Source of the DNA: Treponema sp.
GTDB lineage: Bacteria; Spirochaetota; Spirochaetia; Treponematales; Treponemataceae
Assembly: GCA_016296575.1 (NCBI GenBank)
Contig: JAEDJA010000035.1
Span: 1-19,256, forward strand
Length of the DNA: 19,256 bases
Direction: 5' to 3'
Shown: positions 1 through 5,691 of the stretch, piece by piece
Layout of the letters: each line of letters begins with the position of its first letter
Numbering within the stretch: position 1 is the first letter of the stretch
Program-made: the position numbers and the translations under genes
Notes under the pieces: generated by a model
The model's input: the letters and a program-made list of their open reading frames with translations, nothing else
What the model was told of the DNA's origin: nothing
The model's database searches: none

Positions 1-2
1 TG

Positions 3-65
3 GTTGGTGGTATATTAAAAGAAAGGAAATGCCCGATTCTGTCGGTCGTCTCCACAGTGTTGTAA
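3..65 (+). other. possible 3' end of a truncated upstream gene
   Basis: An open frame enters from the window edge and stops with TAA at 63-65, three bases before a strong terminator hairpin. About 20 codons are visible (it ends ...PILSVVSTVL) and they match nothing I recognise. The only support for coding is the position of the stop directly before the terminator. A second frame also stays open to about 109, but it runs through the hairpin and is less likely. Confidence 0.2.
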
Positions 66-67
66 AT

Positions 68-109
68 AAAGCCGCCACTGTTTCGCGAAAGGGCGGCTTT
101 ACTTTTTAA
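68..109. terminator. bidirectional rho-independent terminator
   Basis: AAAGCCGCC (68-76) pairs with GGCGGCTTT (92-100), giving a 9-bp GC-rich stem. The loop contains the palindrome TTTCGCGAAA. On the plus strand it is followed by ACTTTTT. On the minus strand the 3' arm runs into TTTATTT. It can therefore end transcripts from both sides: whatever lies left of the window and the small minus-strand ORF at 106-195, whose stop codon touches it. Confidence 0.8.
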
Positions 110-195
110 CTCTTTCTATTTTTTAAGTAAGAAAGGGCTGTCAGAATGAGAATGGCTAAATCAATAGCCAACGAAAGAATTTCGTATAAAGTCAT
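106..195 (-). CDS. putative holin-like / Fst-like small membrane toxin (29 aa)
   Basis: This 29-codon ORF is too short for routine calling. It starts MTLYEILSL, has one hydrophobic helix (about residues 7-24: LSLAIDLAILILTALSYL), and ends with a charged tail KNRKS. That layout, with a Tyr-Glu near the start followed by a single helix and a Lys/Arg-rich end, is typical of the short 'putative holin-like toxin' and Fst/PepA type I toxins known mainly from Firmicutes. A good ribosome site, AGGGAGG, lies nine bases before the ATG on the minus strand, and an AT-rich TATAAT lies about 90 bases upstream. The stop abuts a bidirectional terminator, as in Fst-type loci, where toxin mRNA and antisense RNA converge on a shared terminator. 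The antitoxin RNA is not demonstrated. It could instead be a chance ORF, but RBS, start, helix and terminator all agree. Confidence 0.5.
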   Translation of the reverse strand: MTLYEILSLAIDLAILILTALSYLKNRKS

Positions 196-281
196 TCCGC
201 AAAGCCTCCCTAAAATCAAATTCTGGCAAAACCAGTTGAGTTCGGGAGCCGCCGCCATAGAATCAGGCACTTCCAAAAATC

Positions 282-310
282 ATTATAGTATATACCTTTT
301 ATTTTGTATA
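282..310 (-). promoter_or_regulatory. candidate promoter for the small toxin ORF
   Basis: On the minus strand a perfect TATAAT (complement of 282-287) sits in an AT-rich stretch. The -35 side (about 305-310) is a poor match. Transcription from here would give a leader of roughly 80 bases before the toxin ATG, a usual length for structured type I toxin mRNAs. Confidence 0.3.
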
Positions 311-394
311 GGTGTATGTAAAAATGTCACAGTTTCAGTCTTTTTTTTATAAGTGCGGCTGGAATTGCGGAATTCAAATCCTTGTTGAGTATAA

Positions 395-613
395 GGATGT
401 TCAGCAGTCAGGAGAAAAAACGGGCACCAAAAAATTGATTGGCGTGCAAACCTTGCAACAGATGAGCATCGTGAATTTTTTGACAAACTTAAGGATTTTG
501 CCGAAGAATTATTCAGTGAATATCAAAAAATCTTAAACGAAAAAAAATCCGCAGAAGCACAAAACGCCACAGATAAAGAGTTTCAGAATGAAGCGGACAG
601 CATCCCTTTTTAG
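395..613 (+). pseudogene. C-terminal gene fragment ending in an SSB-like SIPF tail
   Basis: The frame opens after an in-frame TAA at 392-394, has no start codon of its own with an RBS, and ends at TAG 611-613. It encodes about 72 residues with a charged helical segment (DEHREFFDKLKDFAEEL...) and finishes with a Gln/Glu/Asp-rich linker and the tail ADSIPF. Acidic-IPF ends are the hallmark of single-stranded-DNA-binding proteins and some phage replication proteins. The visible body does not look like an OB fold, so only the tail could be SSB-like. A second frame (312-536) overlaps it, and a frameshift between the two is possible. I do not recognise the parent family. It lies directly before the reverse transcriptase remnant and is probably part of the same decayed element. 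Confidence 0.35.
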
Positions 614-868
614 TCAGATTGAAGCCAGAAGGCTATGTGTGCTACATGGATGATATGGTGATTTTTGACGATTCAATTAAAGAATTAAAAAGATCTTTTG
701 ACGAAGTGGAGCGTTTTTGTCTTGAAAAACCATTTGAAAGAAATCCAGAAAGCCTTTGAAAATGGTAAAATCACCGAAGAAAAAGCTGTGGAAAGGACAA
801 AATCCCTTACGAATAGTTTTTATAAAGGAGTCGAAAATGGCTCCTTTTATTTTGGGGGTGGGTTATGA
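592..868 (+). pseudogene. reverse transcriptase remnant (YMDD box plus thumb segment)
   Basis: The first frame (592-759) encodes LKPEGYVCYMDDMVIF followed by DDSIKELKRSFDEVE. YxDD is the catalytic palm motif of reverse transcriptases, and the hydrophobic residues on either side with a downstream Glu/Lys helix fit retroelement polymerases. At about 705-720 the meaningful frame switches. From 728 the new frame reads NHLKEIQKAFENGKITEEKA then VERTKSL, which resembles the thumb helix that bacterial RTs of the diversity-generating type carry after the palm. In intact enzymes these parts are separated by several dozen residues, so an internal deletion joined them out of frame. Fingers, early palm and any start codon are missing, so it cannot be active. 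The last codons (824-868) probably belong to the terminator and RBS of the next locus. The RT identity is fairly firm; the exact class is inferred. Confidence 0.6.
824..853 (+). terminator. terminator hairpin upstream of the toxN remnant
   Basis: AAAGGAG (824-830) and CTCCTTT (841-847) form a 7-bp stem with a 10-base loop, followed by TTTTATTTT. It lies 12 bases before the start of a ToxN/AbiQ-type remnant. In type III toxin-antitoxin loci a weak terminator at this place separates the repeated antitoxin RNA from the toxin gene and sets their ratio. No tandem repeat survives upstream. Confidence 0.5.
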
Positions 869-1255
869 AGTTTTATCACATTACAGATGATTATATTTCT
901 TTCTTGCGACAATTTGATTCTAAAGTATCTGAAAATGAAAAACGGGAAAGGTTTCAGAAAAATTAACAATGGAATCTATGGAGCAATAAATTTTAATAAT
1001 ATGATTCCTGTATTGGATGAAGTTCTTATTGAAATTGATATTGCTAATATACCCGATATAAAATATAGACGTTTGCTCCAGAATCAATACAATTTTATAA
1101 AAGCAGATGAAAAAGGAATTTTGAAGACAGCAGAAACATTAAAAATCTTGATTATGCAAGATGAAAGAAATATTTCTGAACATGATAAAATCACAAAACA
1201 GAGATGCTGTAATTTAAAAGTTCTTGAAGAAAAGTTTAGAGAATACAAAATATAA
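865..1255 (+). pseudogene. toxN: broken ToxN/AbiQ-family type III toxin (endoribonuclease)
   Basis: The start codon at 865 follows a G-rich ribosome site (GGGGGTGGG) and opens MKFYHITDDYISFLRQFDSK, the usual N-terminus of ToxN/AbiQ/TenpN endoribonucleases. This frame stops at 964-966. The rest of the protein continues in the +1 frame from about 953: INNGIYGAINFNNMIPV, then IPDIKYRRLLQNQYNFIK, and finally NLKVLEEKFREY, each matching the family's C-terminal half in order. The central strands, usually the RPYVG-IVLEING-YYAPL-SPK type segment of roughly 35-40 residues, are missing. A deletion plus frameshift at about 940-955 therefore inactivated it. The ATG-initiated ORF 887-1255 is only the second half read from an internal codon. 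An intact family member is about 165-180 aa and is held in check by a repeated RNA antitoxin, which is not visible here. Confidence 0.72.
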
Positions 1256-1261
1256 TAGTAA

Positions 1262-1457
1262 ATTACGCCGCAATTTACCTATGGTTGGAGCGTTGGTCCC
1301 ACCGATGACAGCTTTAATGTAGTTAACATGAATGTGGATGAGATAACGATATTTGAGGGGTATACGAAAACTATTTCCGGCCGGCGACTATGCCCCGAAT
1401 AACCAGAGTCTGTTCCTGTATGTAAAGGAAACTGGCATCATGCCCCAGTGGTTGTAG
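1262..1457 (+). pseudogene. frameshifted C-terminal fragment of unidentified gene
   Basis: A frame opens right after TAA 1259-1261 and reads FTYGWSVGPTDDSFNVVNMN then VDEITIFEGYTKTISG. After about 1380 the sense seems to pass to the +1 frame (PAGDYAPNNQSLFLYVKETG, ending PQWL and TAG at 1455-1457). There is no start codon or RBS. The beta-strand-rich, Gly/Asn/Tyr-rich composition suggests the C-terminus of an exported or surface protein. I do not recognise the family, and the frameshift is inferred only from the composition of both parts. Confidence 0.35.
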
Positions 1458-1474
1458 ATACAATCTACAGCCAC
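1448..1474. other. 12-bp hairpin between the fragment and the lipoprotein gene
   Basis: GTGGTTGTAGAT pairs with ATCTACAGCCAC (one T-G wobble) across a 3-base loop. It stands ten bases beyond the 3' end of the convergent lipoprotein gene and overlaps the end of the decayed fragment. It has no T-run on either side, so it is not a classical terminator, but it is the only stable structure available at this convergent junction. Confidence 0.5.
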
Positions 1475-1483
1475 GAGGAATTC

Positions 1484-2431
1484 TTAATTTTCTTGATTAT
1501 TTGAGGGACTTGCAATCTGATAGATTTCTTCCTCCGAAGAAACATCAGCGCCTTTCCAACCAATGCTCTCTACGTTATATAGTCTGATACTATACCAAGT
1601 TTGGTTAGTAGTATCCATGTACGTAAATTCAGTAAAGGAAAGATAGAATTTATCGGCATCCTTTTCGATATCTGGTCCCTGGCTACCACAGTTATCGTTA
1701 ATTTTAGAGAAGTAACTGCTGACGTTATTATTCAATTCGGAAAATTCTGCAACATAGGTAACATTACGAACCATTTCATTGAGATTGTTTTTAAATTCAA
1801 CTGGCAGTACTTTTCCTGAAGTATCAACATTTGCATATACGTTTTCAAGTGTGCCAAAAGGGGCAATGTAATCAGGATATTCATGTACAGTCTCATGAGT
1901 GTAAATATTGATTCCTTTCTCCAGGTCAACGGTCATATCGGCTGATAACAGCACGGATTTTGCATACCAGGAACCTGTTTTGGCGTCTGCTAAAAAATTA
2001 CCATCAAATACACGGATTTCTTTTGCAACGATTTCGTTTGTTGCTACATTTCTGTAATGGGCAATTTCAACATATTTCTGTTTTGGATTGAAGGTTAATT
2101 CCGGGTATCCATGATGCATCATTGCATTTTTTTCTCCGTTTTCTACGTATTCAGCAATATAGTTGCCGAAATCGTCATAGATGCTGTTGAATTCACCTAC
2201 AGTAGACTGAAATGAAACCTGCTTATTACCAAAAAAGTTCTCAATAATCTGGCCATTAATATAACGGGCTGATCCGAAATACAACCTATTCAAGTCACCA
2301 ATTTTGTGTGCTGTTGCTAAAAATTCTGAATCATCCTGTTCAGCCGGGCTTTTGGACAGATTACCCAAGTCACAGGCTGCCAGTACCATAACCAGCAGAA
2401 TACTTACTGCTAAAAAAGAACATTTTTTCAT
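1484..2431 (-). CDS. predicted lipoprotein of unknown function (315 aa)
   Basis: The N-terminus MKKCSFLAVSILLVMVLAAC is a type II signal peptide: a basic start, a hydrophobic core and the lipobox LAAC at residues 17-20, so Cys20 would be lipidated and anchor the protein to a membrane. The mature part is polar, with many beta-strand-like segments rich in Tyr, Asn and Asp. It has one later Cys pair candidate around CGSQGPDIEK and no motif I recognise. The start is well supported by AGAGGA (complement of 2437-2442), five bases before the ATG, and by a clear promoter. It stands alone between decayed mobile DNA on both sides, and no similar sequence is seen elsewhere in the window. Function unknown; it could be a surface lipoprotein gained with the island. 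Confidence 0.8.
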   Translation of the reverse strand: MKKCSFLAVSILLVMVLAACDLGNLSKSPAEQDDSEFLATAHKIGDLNRLYFGSARYINGQIIENFFGNKQVSFQSTVGEFNSIYDDFGNYIAEYVENGEKNAMMHHGYPELTFNPKQKYVEIAHYRNVATNEIVAKEIRVFDGNFLADAKTGSWYAKSVLLSADMTVDLEKGINIYTHETVHEYPDYIAPFGTLENVYANVDTSGKVLPVEFKNNLNEMVRNVTYVAEFSELNNNVSSYFSKINDNCGSQGPDIEKDADKFYLSFTEFTYMDTTNQTWYSIRLYNVESIGWKGADVSSEEEIYQIASPSNNQEN

Positions 2432-2465
2432 ATTAATCCTCTTGTTCTATATATGTAATCAATAA

Positions 2466-2494
2466 ATTGTAATATAGAAACAGGTAAAGTGCAA
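2466..2494 (-). promoter_or_regulatory. sigma70-type promoter of the lipoprotein gene
   Basis: On the minus strand TTGCAC (complement of 2489-2494) and TACAAT (complement of 2466-2471) are separated by exactly 17 bases. Transcription would start near 2459, giving a leader of about 28 bases that contains the AGAGGA ribosome site. Confidence 0.65.
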
Positions 2495-2518
2495 TAAAAT
2501 ACTTAAGTAAAACTACAG

Positions 2519-2668
2519 CTGCCGGCGGTAAAGGAAATTGATTCTGTTGAACATTTCAAAAAAGAATTGATTGAATACTTGTCTTGGTACAACGAAAAGA
2601 GAATTAAGGTTAAATCAAAAGGACTGATCCCTTTACAATTTAGGAATCAGTCCTTAAAATCAGCCTGA
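2519..2668 (+). pseudogene. 3' remnant of an IS3-family transposase (OrfB end)
   Basis: The frame ends at TGA 2666-2668 and encodes EIDSVEHFKKELIEYLSWYN, EKRIKVKSKGLIPLQFRNQS and LKSA. This is the standard C-terminus of IS3-family OrfB integrases: helix with F..EL..Y..WYN..R, then KGL.P..FR.QS. Only about 45-50 of the roughly 270-300 residues remain; the DDE catalytic core and OrfA are absent. The upstream boundary is abrupt, next to the lipoprotein promoter, so the insertion sequence was truncated when the neighbouring DNA was rearranged. Confidence 0.75.
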
Positions 2669-2671
2669 TTA

Positions 2672-2695
2672 AAGTGTCCAATAATTGGGGCACTT
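2672..2695. mobile_element. IS3-type terminal end with inverted-repeat hairpin
   Basis: AAGTGTCC (2672-2679) pairs with GGGCACTT (2688-2695; one T-G wobble), four bases after the transposase stop. The TGTCCAATAATTGGGG core is the usual look of IS3/IS150-type right ends (TGTCC-AAC-TTTGGGG type). It marks the outer boundary of the truncated insertion sequence. The matching left end is not in the window. Confidence 0.5.
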
Positions 2696-2708
2696 CAAAG
2701 AGCCTTCC

Positions 2709-2747
2709 AAAAAAAAGAATGATGAATAATTATTCGCTATTCATCAT
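2709..2747 (-). terminator. rho-independent terminator for gdhA
   Basis: On the minus strand ATGATGAATA (complement of 2738-2747) pairs with TATTCATCAT (complement of 2719-2728) across a 9-base loop and is followed by TCTTTTTTTT (complement of 2709-2718). The ten-base AT-rich stem with a long U-tract is a good intrinsic terminator about 97 bases past the gdhA stop. Confidence 0.75.
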
Positions 2748-2767
2748 TTATTAATCATTTTATTCCG

Positions 2768-2786
2768 ATTATACCAATCCCTGAGC
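2768..2786 (-). repeat. second copy of the gdhA C-terminal coding end (AQGLV-stop)
   Basis: On the minus strand GCTCAGGGATTGGTATAAT matches GCACAGGGCTTAGTATAAT, the true end of gdhA (2844-2862), in 16 of 19 bases and in the same direction, 76 bp away. The three differences fall at codon third positions (GCA/GCT, GGC/GGA, TTA/TTG) and leave Ala-Gln-Gly-Leu-Val-stop unchanged. Confidence 0.7.
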
Positions 2787-2843
2787 GAGTCGCAGGCTTT
2801 CGCCTGCTCTCCTCGAATCAGCATCGCTGATTCGAGCTCATTA
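2787..2843 (-). repeat. 57-bp double-hairpin element after gdhA
   Basis: Read in the gdhA sense it contains CTCGAATCAGC-GAT-GCTGATTCGAG, a perfect 11-bp stem with a 3-base loop (2812-2836). It is followed by GCAGGC-GAAA-GCCTGC, a 6-bp stem closed by a GNRA-type GAAA loop (2792-2807). The GAAA loop in this orientation suggests the structure acts as RNA in the gdhA 3' UTR; it could also be a short palindromic mobile repeat. It is bounded by the two copies of the gdhA end. Confidence 0.65.
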
Positions 2844-2844
2844 A

Positions 2845-4203
2845 TTATACTAAGCCCTGTGCGACCATTGCTTCAGCTACTTTTACGAAGCCCGCAATGT
2901 TTGCACCAGCCTGGTAGTTAACGTATTCACCGTCAACAAGGCCGAAGCGTTTTGCTGTGTTGAGACAGTTGTCATGGATGTTACACATGATGCTGTCAAG
3001 TTTAGCGTCAACTTCTGCAGCAGACCAGGAAAGGCGTTCTGAGTTCTGTGACATTTCAAGACCAGATGTTGCAACACCACCAGCGTTTGAAGCTTTTCCT
3101 GGTGCATACATGATTTTTGCAGCCTGGAATTTAGCAACAGCAGCGTTGTCAGAAGGCATGTTAGCACCTTCAGCAACAAGTTTAACACCGTTCTTCAAGA
3201 GCATTTCTGCATCTGCTTCAAGAAGTTCGTTCTGTGTAGCACATGGGAATGCACAATCACATTTAACTTCCCAAACTTTTTTGCCTTCAAAATATTTTGC
3301 AGATGGGAACTGTTTTGCATATTCAGAAATACGACCGCGTTTAACACATTTAAGTTCTTTAACCCAGTCAAGTTTTTCCTGTGTAATACCGTCAGCATCG
3401 TAGATGTATCCGTTTGAGTCAGACAAAGTAACAACTTTTGCACCGAGCTGGATAAGTTTTTCTGCAGCATACTGAGCAACGTTTCCAGATCCTGAAACTA
3501 CACAAGTTTTTCCTTTGAAATCCTGTCCTTTAACTTTGAGCATTTCGCGAGCAAAGTAGATAAGACCATAACCAGTAGCTTCTGTACGAATCAAAGAACC
3601 ACCGAATGTAAGACCTTTACCTGTCAAAACTCCAGTGTATTCATCACGGATGCGTTTGTACTGGCCAAAGAGATAACCAATTTCCCGTCCACCAACGTTT
3701 TTATCACCAGCTGGAACGTCAACGTCAGCACCAATGTGACGATAAAGTTCTGTCATGAATGACTGGCAGAAGCGCATAACTTCTTTGTCTGATTTTCCGT
3801 GTGGATCGAAATCTGAACCACCTTTACCACCACCCATTGGGAGAGTTGTAAGAGAGTTCTTGAGAACCTGTTCGAATCCGAGGAATTTCAAAACTGAAAG
3901 GTTTACTTCTTTAGAGAAACGAAGTCCTCCTTTGTAAGGTCCAATTGCACTGTTGAACTGAACACGGTATCCGCGGTTAACGTGGTAGTTACCTGCATCA
4001 TCCATCCAAGGTACGCGGAACATGATAACACGTTCTGGTTCAACCATTCTTTCAAGAATAGCGTTTGGTTCAAGTTCTGGCATCTGATCAACTGCTGGTT
4101 CAAGAGTTGTCAAAACTTCTTCAACTGCCTGTAAGAACTCTGGTTCATTGGCATTCTTTGCTTTTACTTCTTCCCAAATACGGTTTACGTAAGCATTTTT
4201 CAT
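2845..4203 (-). CDS. gdhA: NADP-specific glutamate dehydrogenase
   Basis: It interconverts 2-oxoglutarate plus ammonium and glutamate in the cytosol, normally as a hexamer; the NADP form (EC 1.4.1.4) mainly assimilates ammonia. The length (452 aa) equals the bacterial ~450-aa class. Visible signatures are the substrate domain GPYKGGLRF (88-96), the catalytic-lysine motif LPMGGGKGGSDFDP with Lys127, PAGDKNVGGREIG with Asp167, and the Rossmann loop GSGNVA (238-243). SDSNG (261-265) follows the second strand, where a Ser rather than an acidic residue right after the strand fits NADP use. The start is supported by AGAGG about six bases before the ATG. It is monocistronic: divergent from the deacetylase gene, ending in its own terminator. 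A small hairpin (ACTGGCG...CGCC.AGT) lies in the leader just before the RBS. Its 3' flank carries a duplicated C-terminus. Confidence 0.96.
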   Translation of the reverse strand: MKNAYVNRIWEEVKAKNANEPEFLQAVEEVLTTLEPAVDQMPELEPNAILERMVEPERVIMFRVPWMDDAGNYHVNRGYRVQFNSAIGPYKGGLRFSKEVNLSVLKFLGFEQVLKNSLTTLPMGGGKGGSDFDPHGKSDKEVMRFCQSFMTELYRHIGADVDVPAGDKNVGGREIGYLFGQYKRIRDEYTGVLTGKGLTFGGSLIRTEATGYGLIYFAREMLKVKGQDFKGKTCVVSGSGNVAQYAAEKLIQLGAKVVTLSDSNGYIYDADGITQEKLDWVKELKCVKRGRISEYAKQFPSAKYFEGKKVWEVKCDCAFPCATQNELLEADAEMLLKNGVKLVAEGANMPSDNAAVAKFQAAKIMYAPGKASNAGGVATSGLEMSQNSERLSWSAAEVDAKLDSIMCNIHDNCLNTAKRFGLVDGEYVNYQAGANIAGFVKVAEAMVAQGLV

Positions 4204-4317
4204 ATTAGACCTCTAATACTGGCGTAGCGCCGAGTGTAAAACTAAAATTGCGGAATAAAAAGCAACGCTTAAGCTCCACAATTTGAGAAAAATTGCCTTT
4301 CCAACTTTTCTTCCATT

Positions 4318-4323
4318 ACTATA
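4318..4323 (-). promoter_or_regulatory. weak -10 candidate for gdhA
   Basis: TATAGT on the minus strand, inside the 208-bp divergent gdhA/deacetylase spacer, would give a leader of about 100 bases. No convincing -35 is spaced 16-18 bases upstream. The spacer also holds AGTTCA...TGAACT inverted half-sites (around 4337 and 4370) that could bind a regulator, but this is weak. Confidence 0.25.
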
Positions 4324-4396
4324 CACAATAACACAAAGTTCAGTTTTTTTCTATATATTTAAGTGTCATTGAACTGAATTTTTATTTTTTTTGTGA

Positions 4397-4402
4397 TATG
4401 AT
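4397..4402 (+). promoter_or_regulatory. -10 box immediately before the deacetylase start
   Basis: TATGAT lies nine bases before the ATG at 4412. No Shine-Dalgarno is present between them (GATTCCGTT). A transcript starting 7-9 bases after the box would have no or almost no leader. TTGAAC (4369-4374) is a possible -35, but at 22 bases it is too far for a standard spacer. Confidence 0.35.
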
Positions 4403-4411
4403 GATTCCGTT

Positions 4412-5689
4412 ATGGCAACAGCAAAAAAATCCAGAAAGAAAAAATCAAAAATTAAAAAAGGAAAGATGATGGTTCCTGCAGACAGAATTATTATTTTCTG
4501 CCTTATAGTGATTATTGTCTGTGTTGCCCTTCTTTTTGTTCTAACTTATCGTACGGACGGAAATGTTGATGAAATTGCCGTAACAGAAAGAGAAACATCA
4601 ACAGAATTGATTGCCGAAAAATCCGAAAAAGACAAAAGTGATTCGGTAATTGAACAAAAAGCATCAAAAGAGAATAAGGTTTCAAAATCAGAACCTAAAG
4701 CAGCCGAAAAGCTTCCATCAACAACAGAAGAAAAAAATACTGAAGAAGCAAAAGCTACTGAAAAAAAGGTTGATGTAAAGGTAACCGTGAATTCGACAAA
4801 AACGGAAACTGAAAAAACAGAATCAGCAAAAACACAGACTAATACAAAAACAACTGCAAAAACCGAGACTAAGACTGAAGCAAAAACTCAAAAAACTACA
4901 ACTCAGCCTAAAACAGAAACAAAAACTGCCGCAAAAACCGAAACTACAGCTCAATCAAAACCTTCGGCCACGGTTAAAACAGAAAAATTCAATTTTCCAA
5001 AAGCTGTAAATAATGCTCAGCTGGTTTTCCTGTTTGACGACGGTGGTCAGAGCATAAAAAATCTTGAAGAATTTCTTAAACTGCCTTTCCCGATTACTGT
5101 AGCGGTTCTTCCAGATCTTGCTTATTCTACGGAAAGTGCAAAAAAAATTGTGGCCAGCGGAAATGAACTTATGCTCCATCAGCCAATGCAAGCCCAGAAT
5201 CTTTCTGTAAATCCTGGAAAAGGAGCAATTACTCCAAACATGAGTTACAGCGAAATTGTTGAGACTATCAAGAAAAATCTTGATCAGCTTCCTGGTGTAA
5301 AAGGCATGAACAATCACGAAGGTTCTTTAATTACCTCGGATGAACTTAAAATGCAGGCTGTTCTTGATGCTGCGGGTCAGAAAAATGTTTTCTTCCTGGA
5401 TTCACGAACCACGGTGGATACAAAAGTTCCTTCCGTAAGTATGTCCATGGGACGTGTCTGGTATGAAAGAAACGGAATGTTTTTGGATAACAAGAAAACC
5501 CGGGAAGAATTCCTGACCCAACTTAGAAAAAACCTTGATATTGCCAATAAAACCGGATGCGTTATAATGATAGCACATATCTGGTCGGCCGATTATCTGC
5601 CGGCACTGATTAAGGAAGTGTATCCTGAACTTAAGGCCCAGGGCTACGTTTTCAAAACAGTTTCTACATCAAGAGGAAAAAAGGAATAA
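4412..5689 (+). CDS. membrane-anchored divergent polysaccharide deacetylase (DUF610/YibQ type)
   Basis: Layout: a Lys-rich cytoplasmic head (1-24), one membrane helix (25-46, IIIFCLIVIIVCVALLFVL), a low-complexity linker of Lys, Thr, Glu and Gln (about 50-190) with repeated KTE/TKT units, and a C-terminal NodB-like barrel. The barrel shows FDDGG (208-212), LHQPMQ (255-260), NNHEGS (300-305), LDSRTT (329-334) and AHIW (388-391), in the order of the 'divergent polysaccharide deacetylase' family. Family members are exported, and some are thought to act on cell-wall glycans. The substrate is unknown, and Gln replaces the more usual Leu/Met neighbours of the second motif. The catalytic domain would sit in the periplasm on a flexible spacer, as if reaching peptidoglycan. 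It is the first gene of a tight run: tsaD follows after 2 bases. The start codon has no visible ribosome site; a leaderless message is likely. Confidence 0.85.
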   Translation: MATAKKSRKKKSKIKKGKMMVPADRIIIFCLIVIIVCVALLFVLTYRTDGNVDEIAVTERETSTELIAEKSEKDKSDSVIEQKASKENKVSKSEPKAAEKLPSTTEEKNTEEAKATEKKVDVKVTVNSTKTETEKTESAKTQTNTKTTAKTETKTEAKTQKTTTQPKTETKTAAKTETTAQSKPSATVKTEKFNFPKAVNNAQLVFLFDDGGQSIKNLEEFLKLPFPITVAVLPDLAYSTESAKKIVASGNELMLHQPMQAQNLSVNPGKGAITPNMSYSEIVETIKKNLDQLPGVKGMNNHEGSLITSDELKMQAVLDAAGQKNVFFLDSRTTVDTKVPSVSMSMGRVWYERNGMFLDNKKTREEFLTQLRKNLDIANKTGCVIMIAHIWSADYLPALIKEVYPELKAQGYVFKTVSTSRGKKE

Positions 5690-5691
5690 AA

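Noticed and set aside
146..352. 68-aa plus-strand ORF
   Set aside because: No RBS and no recognisable sequence; it is antisense to the better supported 29-aa toxin ORF and its promoter.
887..1255. 122-aa ORF as an intact gene
   Set aside because: It has no ribosome site at its ATG, and its first part has no family match, while from about residue 23 it equals the C-terminal half of ToxN-type proteins whose N-terminus lies in another frame just upstream.
1262..1457. DGR variable protein or variable repeat belonging to the RT remnant
   Set aside because: No C-type-lectin or formylglycine-enzyme end motif and no second near-identical copy in the window.
1448..1474. Terminator for the lipoprotein gene
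   Set aside because: The stem is strong, but neither strand has a following T-tract, so it is listed only as a hairpin.
2957..3403. 148-aa plus-strand ORF opposite gdhA
   Set aside because: It is a frame shadow of the highly conserved gdhA coding strand, with no RBS and no independent signature.
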